In this document: piece after piece, positions 61,303 to 64,000 of the stretch | Position numbering within the stretch: position 1 is the first letter of the stretch | Layout of the letters: each line of letters starts with the position of its first letter | Origin: Rouxiella sp. S1S-2 | GTDB lineage: Bacteria; Pseudomonadota; Gammaproteobacteria; Enterobacterales; Enterobacteriaceae | Assembly: GCF_009208105.1 (NCBI RefSeq) | Contig: NZ_WFKL01000001.1 | Coordinates: forward strand, 4,960,001 to 5,024,000 | Reading direction: 5' to 3' | DNA: 64,000 nucleotides | Program-made: the position numbers and the translations under genes | The notes under the pieces: generated by a model | Databases searched by the model: none | Told to the model about the DNA's origin: nothing | What the model saw: only the letters and a program-made list of their open reading frames with translations

Positions 61303-62226
61303 ATGACTGCTCCAATCCAATGCTTTAAAAAGTCATTTTTACATCCACGTTACTGGTTGACCTGGTTTGGCCTCGGCGTGCTCTTTTTACTGGTTCAACT
61401 GCCTTATCCCGTTCTGTATCGACTGGGTGTCTGGTTAGGCCGCACTTCTATGCGTTTTTTAAAGCGCCGCGTGTCAATTACGCGCCGTAACCTGCAGCTG
61501 TGTTTTCCGGACATGGACCCGGACCTGCTAGAACGCAAAATTGTCAGCAATTTCGAATCCCTCGGCATGGGCCTTTTAGAAACCGGCATGGCCTGGTTCT
61601 GGTCTGATGCGCGGGTTAAACGCTGGTTTGACGTTAGCGGACTCAATTACCTGAAGCTGGCCCAGAAAAATAACCAGGGCGTGCTGATTATTGGCGTACA
61701 TTTTATGTCGCTTGAGCTGGGTGGCCGCGCCATGGGACTCTGCCAGCCGATGATGGCGATGTATCGTCCGCACAACAATAAAGTGATGGAATTTGTTCAA
61801 ACCTGGGGCCGCATGCGCTCCAACAAGGCGATGCTCGACCGCAAAGACCTGCGCGGAATGGTTCACGCCCTCAAGCGCGGCGAAGCCGTCTGGTTTGCTC
61901 CCGATCAGGATTACGGCCCACGCGGCAGTGTTTTTGCTCCCCTGTTTGCCGTCGACCAGGCAGCGACGACCAGCGGCACCTACATGCTGGCGCGTTTGGC
62001 TAAGCCGGCGTTGGTTTCAGTGGTTCTGGTACGTAAAGACAAAGGCGCGGGCTATGACCTGGTTATCCAGCCAGAGTTGAGAGATTATCCTATTGATGAT
62101 GAACTCGCCGCCGCCGCCTACATGAATCGCGTGGTAGAAAAAGAGATTATGCGTGCGCCCGAGCAGTATCTGTGGTTACACCGCCGTTTCAAAACACGTC
62201 CAGAAGGCGCACCGTCGCTGTATTAG
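61303..62226 (+). CDS. Lipid A biosynthesis acyltransferase, LpxL/LpxP family
   Basis: 307 residues with one N-terminal membrane helix and the HX4(D/E) acyltransferase motif in GVHFMSLELGGRAMG, plus the conserved YRPHNNKVME and RSNKAM. It resembles E. coli LpxP (palmitoleoyl transferase, cold-induced) as well as LpxL (lauroyl transferase). Start residues FKKSFLHPRYWLTWFGLGVL are typical. It adds the secondary acyl chain to Kdo2-lipid IVA. Sequence alone does not decide acyl chain choice. Unusual neighbours (fis and aapJ) compared with E. coli. Confidence 0.88.
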   Translation: MTAPIQCFKKSFLHPRYWLTWFGLGVLFLLVQLPYPVLYRLGVWLGRTSMRFLKRRVSITRRNLQLCFPDMDPDLLERKIVSNFESLGMGLLETGMAWFWSDARVKRWFDVSGLNYLKLAQKNNQGVLIIGVHFMSLELGGRAMGLCQPMMAMYRPHNNKVMEFVQTWGRMRSNKAMLDRKDLRGMVHALKRGEAVWFAPDQDYGPRGSVFAPLFAVDQAATTSGTYMLARLAKPALVSVVLVRKDKGAGYDLVIQPELRDYPIDDELAAAAYMNRVVEKEIMRAPEQYLWLHRRFKTRPEGAPSLY

Positions 62227-62247
62227 CGAATACTCGCCCGTTCGATT

Positions 62248-62278
62248 AAAGCCCGATGCCCAGCGTCGGGCTTTTTTT
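62248..62278 (+). terminator. Terminator after the acyltransferase gene
   Basis: AAAGCCCGA (62248-62256) pairs with TCGGGCTTT (62266-62274), followed by a T run to 62278. Confidence 0.93.
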
Positions 62279-62457
62279 ATGCCAGCAAAACACTGCGCCA
62301 CCCGCCCACGCCTGTGTAGAAATCTTTCATAGCATCTCGCGGTAATTCCCTGCCGAAAAATCTGATCACATCCCCAATTCATTTTTCTTCTGAATATTAC
62401 CGAATGTTATCAAAATCACGTAAGAGGTATTTAAAATCCTCTAAAAGTTGAACATTG

Positions 62458-62594
62458 CGCACCATTTTGCAGCAAAGCCGTTTACAACGCGCCAAAATAG
62501 GTCAATAAATCTCCTGACGCGCAGTAATGTTACTGTGCAATCCCTCCACGGTACCTGATTGCTAAGTGTTTTCAATGTTGGCACTCCCTTTGCT
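62458..62594 (+). promoter_or_regulatory. Sigma-54 promoter and NtrC-like site for aapJ
   Basis: TGGCAC at 62579-62584, five bases, TTGC at 62590-62593: a full -24/-12 promoter with GG-N10-GC spacing. About 105 bases upstream (62459-62474) lies GCACCA-N3-TGCAGCA, whose first half is a perfect NtrC half-site and whose second half matches in five of seven places. Between them, at 62519-62538, is a second dyad GCGCAGTAA-N2-TTACTGTGC of unknown purpose. This fits Ntr control of the transporter, as known for E. coli yhdWXYZ. Nothing else is seen in the 478-base gap. Confidence 0.8.
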
Positions 62595-62704
62595 TTAGCC
62601 GTTTTGCTCGTACGATTCTGAGCAGAGGGCTTTGCCCCATAAACAGACAGGGTGCTCTGCACTCATAAAATAATAATTTTCGCTCTCGCCTCACAGGACG
62701 ATTT

Positions 62705-63730
62705 ATGAAAAAAATATTGCTCTCAACGATGATTGCCGCTGCAAGTTTTGTCACCCTGGCCGGGCAGGCTCACGCTGGAACGACGCTGGACGCGATTAAG
62801 AAAAACGGTTTTATCAAATGCGGTATCAGTGACGGTTTACCTGGCTTCTCTTCAAAAGACGATAAAGGCAACATTACCGGGCTCGACGTAGACGTTTGTC
62901 GCGCGATTGCCGCCGCCGTTTTTGGTGATGCAACAAAAGTAAAATACACCCCGCTGACAGCAAAAGAGCGTTTTACTGCCCTGCAATCGGGTGAAGTCGA
63001 TATTCTCTCCCGTAACACCACCTGGACCTCATCCCGCGATGGCGGCATGGGCATGATTTTCGCTGGCGTTAATTACTACGACGGCATCGGCTTCCTGACG
63101 CATAAGAAAGCCGACCTTAAAAGCGCGAAAGAGTTGGATGGCGCAACCGTTTGTCTGCAGGCCGGTACGGATACCGAGCTGAACGTGGCCGACTACTTCA
63201 AAGCCAATAAAATGACCTTTACGCCAGTCACCTTCGACCGTTCGAGCGACAGCGCTAAAGCGCTCGAGTCTGGCCGTTGCGATACCCTCTCTTCTGACCA
63301 GTCCCAGCTGTATGCGCTGCGTCAGTCTCTGAGCAAGCCTGACGACTACATCGTGCTGCCAGAAGTTATCTCCAAAGAACCTCTGGGACCGGTAGTACGT
63401 CGCGGTGACGAAGATTGGCTGGAAATTGTGCGCTGGTCACTGTTCGCCATGCTCAATGCCGAAGAGATGGGCGTGACCTCTAAAAACGTGGACGCGATGG
63501 CCGCTAATCCGACGACGCCAGACATGTCCAACCTGCTGGGTAAAACCGGTAAATATGGCGAAGACCTGAAGCTGCCAAATGACTTCGTGGTCAAAATTGT
63601 TAAACAAGTCGGCAACTACGGTGAAAGCTTCGACCGCAACGTCGGTGCAGGCAGCCCGCTGAAAATTGCTCGCGGTCAGAATGCCCTGTGGAACAAAGGC
63701 GGCATCCAGTACGCACCACCCGTTCGTTAA
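62705..63730 (+). CDS. aapJ: General L-amino acid ABC transporter binding protein
   Basis: 341 residues: signal peptide (cleavage after AHA, about residue 24) and a family 3 periplasmic binding domain (GFIKCGISDGLPGFSS; RFTALQSGEVDILSRNTTWT). Matches AapJ/YhdW, the binding protein of the broad-range amino acid transporter AapJQMP. AGGA lies nine bases before the ATG. The permease gene follows after a 94-base gap with a hairpin. Confidence 0.93.
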   Translation: MKKILLSTMIAAASFVTLAGQAHAGTTLDAIKKNGFIKCGISDGLPGFSSKDDKGNITGLDVDVCRAIAAAVFGDATKVKYTPLTAKERFTALQSGEVDILSRNTTWTSSRDGGMGMIFAGVNYYDGIGFLTHKKADLKSAKELDGATVCLQAGTDTELNVADYFKANKMTFTPVTFDRSSDSAKALESGRCDTLSSDQSQLYALRQSLSKPDDYIVLPEVISKEPLGPVVRRGDEDWLEIVRWSLFAMLNAEEMGVTSKNVDAMAANPTTPDMSNLLGKTGKYGEDLKLPNDFVVKIVKQVGNYGESFDRNVGAGSPLKIARGQNALWNKGGIQYAPPVR

Positions 63731-63742
63731 TTCCTGCCGGAT

Positions 63743-63774
63743 GGCGGCACGTGAGTTCACCCTGACGTGCCGCC
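63743..63774 (+). other. Hairpin between aapJ and aapQ
   Basis: A perfect 10-bp GC-rich stem (GGCGGCACGT at 63743-63752 with 63765-63774) and a 12-base loop, with no T run. Such hairpins commonly protect the upstream mRNA so that binding protein exceeds permease. Confidence 0.7.
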
Positions 63775-63824
63775 TCCACCAAGACCTGTAACACTCGAAT
63801 TACCGCATACTGAGGCTGTCTCTT

Positions 63825-64000
63825 ATGTCGCAACGCCCAACCGAAAAAGTCGCGTTCTCACTGCGTAATCCTGCAGTTCGCGCCTGGCTGTACCAAATTA
63901 TTGCGGTGTTGCTGCTGGTTGCCTGCATGGGCTACCTGTTACACAACACGATTACCAACCTAACGACGCGAGGGATCACCTCGGGATTTGATTTCTTGAG
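63825..64000 (+). CDS. aapQ: General L-amino acid ABC transporter permease, N-terminal part
   Basis: The first 58 codons only; the gene runs off the right edge. The product begins MSQRPTEKVAFSLRNPAVRA and enters a membrane helix (IIAVLLLVACMGYLL), matching AapQ/YhdX. It would be one of the two membrane subunits of the AapJQMP transporter. A GAGG lies nine bases before the ATG. Confidence 0.88.
   Translation, partial: MSQRPTEKVAFSLRNPAVRAWLYQIIAVLLLVACMGYLLHNTITNLTTRGITSGFDFL

Overview
The window is a stretch of chromosome from a gamma-proteobacterium of the order Enterobacterales. Nearly every housekeeping gene can be recognised by close similarity to its E. coli counterpart, and the blocks keep the E. 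coli 3.3-3.4 Mb order: rplM-zapE-zapG-degQS, murA-mla-kdsDC-lptCAB-rpoN-npr, pmbA-darP, aaeXAB-tldD-yhdP-rng-mreDCB-csrD, accBC-panF-prmA-dusB-fis. A type II dehydroquinase (aroQ) beside msrPQ and accB, the accessory operon after npr and the barnase/barstar pair suggest the Yersiniaceae side of the order (Serratia, Rahnella, Rouxiella or Ewingella-like) rather than Escherichia. I cannot fix the genus without a search.

Layout. 1-4.8 kb: start of rplM, zapE, zapG, then the periplasmic proteases degQ and degS. 4.8-7.3 kb: a small AT-rich insert with a NCS1-type permease and a LuxR-type regulator, bracketed by two near-identical terminators. 7.3-20.8 kb: envelope biogenesis (murA, ibaG, mlaFEDCB, yrbG, kdsD, kdsC, lptC, lptA, lptB) followed by rpoN, hpf and the nitrogen-PTS genes ptsN, rapZ and npr. 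20.8-29.7 kb: a ten-gene accessory operon on the minus strand. Read from its promoter it encodes a stand-alone PRD protein, an SFCGS-motif protein, three DUF proteins (two of them integral membrane), a metal-dependent amidohydrolase/deacetylase, a PLP-dependent DgaE-like lyase, a DgaF-like aldolase, a secreted beta-propeller lactonase-like protein and a PTS-controlled transcription activator. This is the least described part of the window and the best candidate for a new transport and catabolic system.

29.8-41 kb: cybC, pmbA (tldE), darP, a barstar/barnase pair, a gabD-like dehydrogenase, the aromatic-acid efflux operon aaeXAB with its regulator aaeR, and tldD. 41-52 kb: yhdP, rng, maf (yhdE), mreD, mreC, mreB and csrD, all on the minus strand. 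52-64 kb, plus strand: msrPQ, aroQ, accBC, yhdT-panF, prmA, dusB-fis, an LpxL/LpxP-family lipid A acyltransferase and the start of a general amino-acid ABC transporter (aapJ, aapQ) behind a textbook sigma-54 promoter.

Functional links. Much of the window serves the envelope: LPS precursor synthesis and export (kdsD/kdsC/lpt), phospholipid retrograde transport (mla), peptidoglycan (murA), cell shape (mreBCD), lipid A acylation, and sigma-E stress signalling (degS). rpoN in the window encodes the sigma factor needed by the aapJ promoter at the other end, and ptsN/npr act in the nitrogen branch of the PTS. Two diverged copies of a short palindromic repeat lie between genes (19.5 and 39.4 kb). 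No rRNA, tRNA, CRISPR array, complete insertion sequence or prophage was seen.
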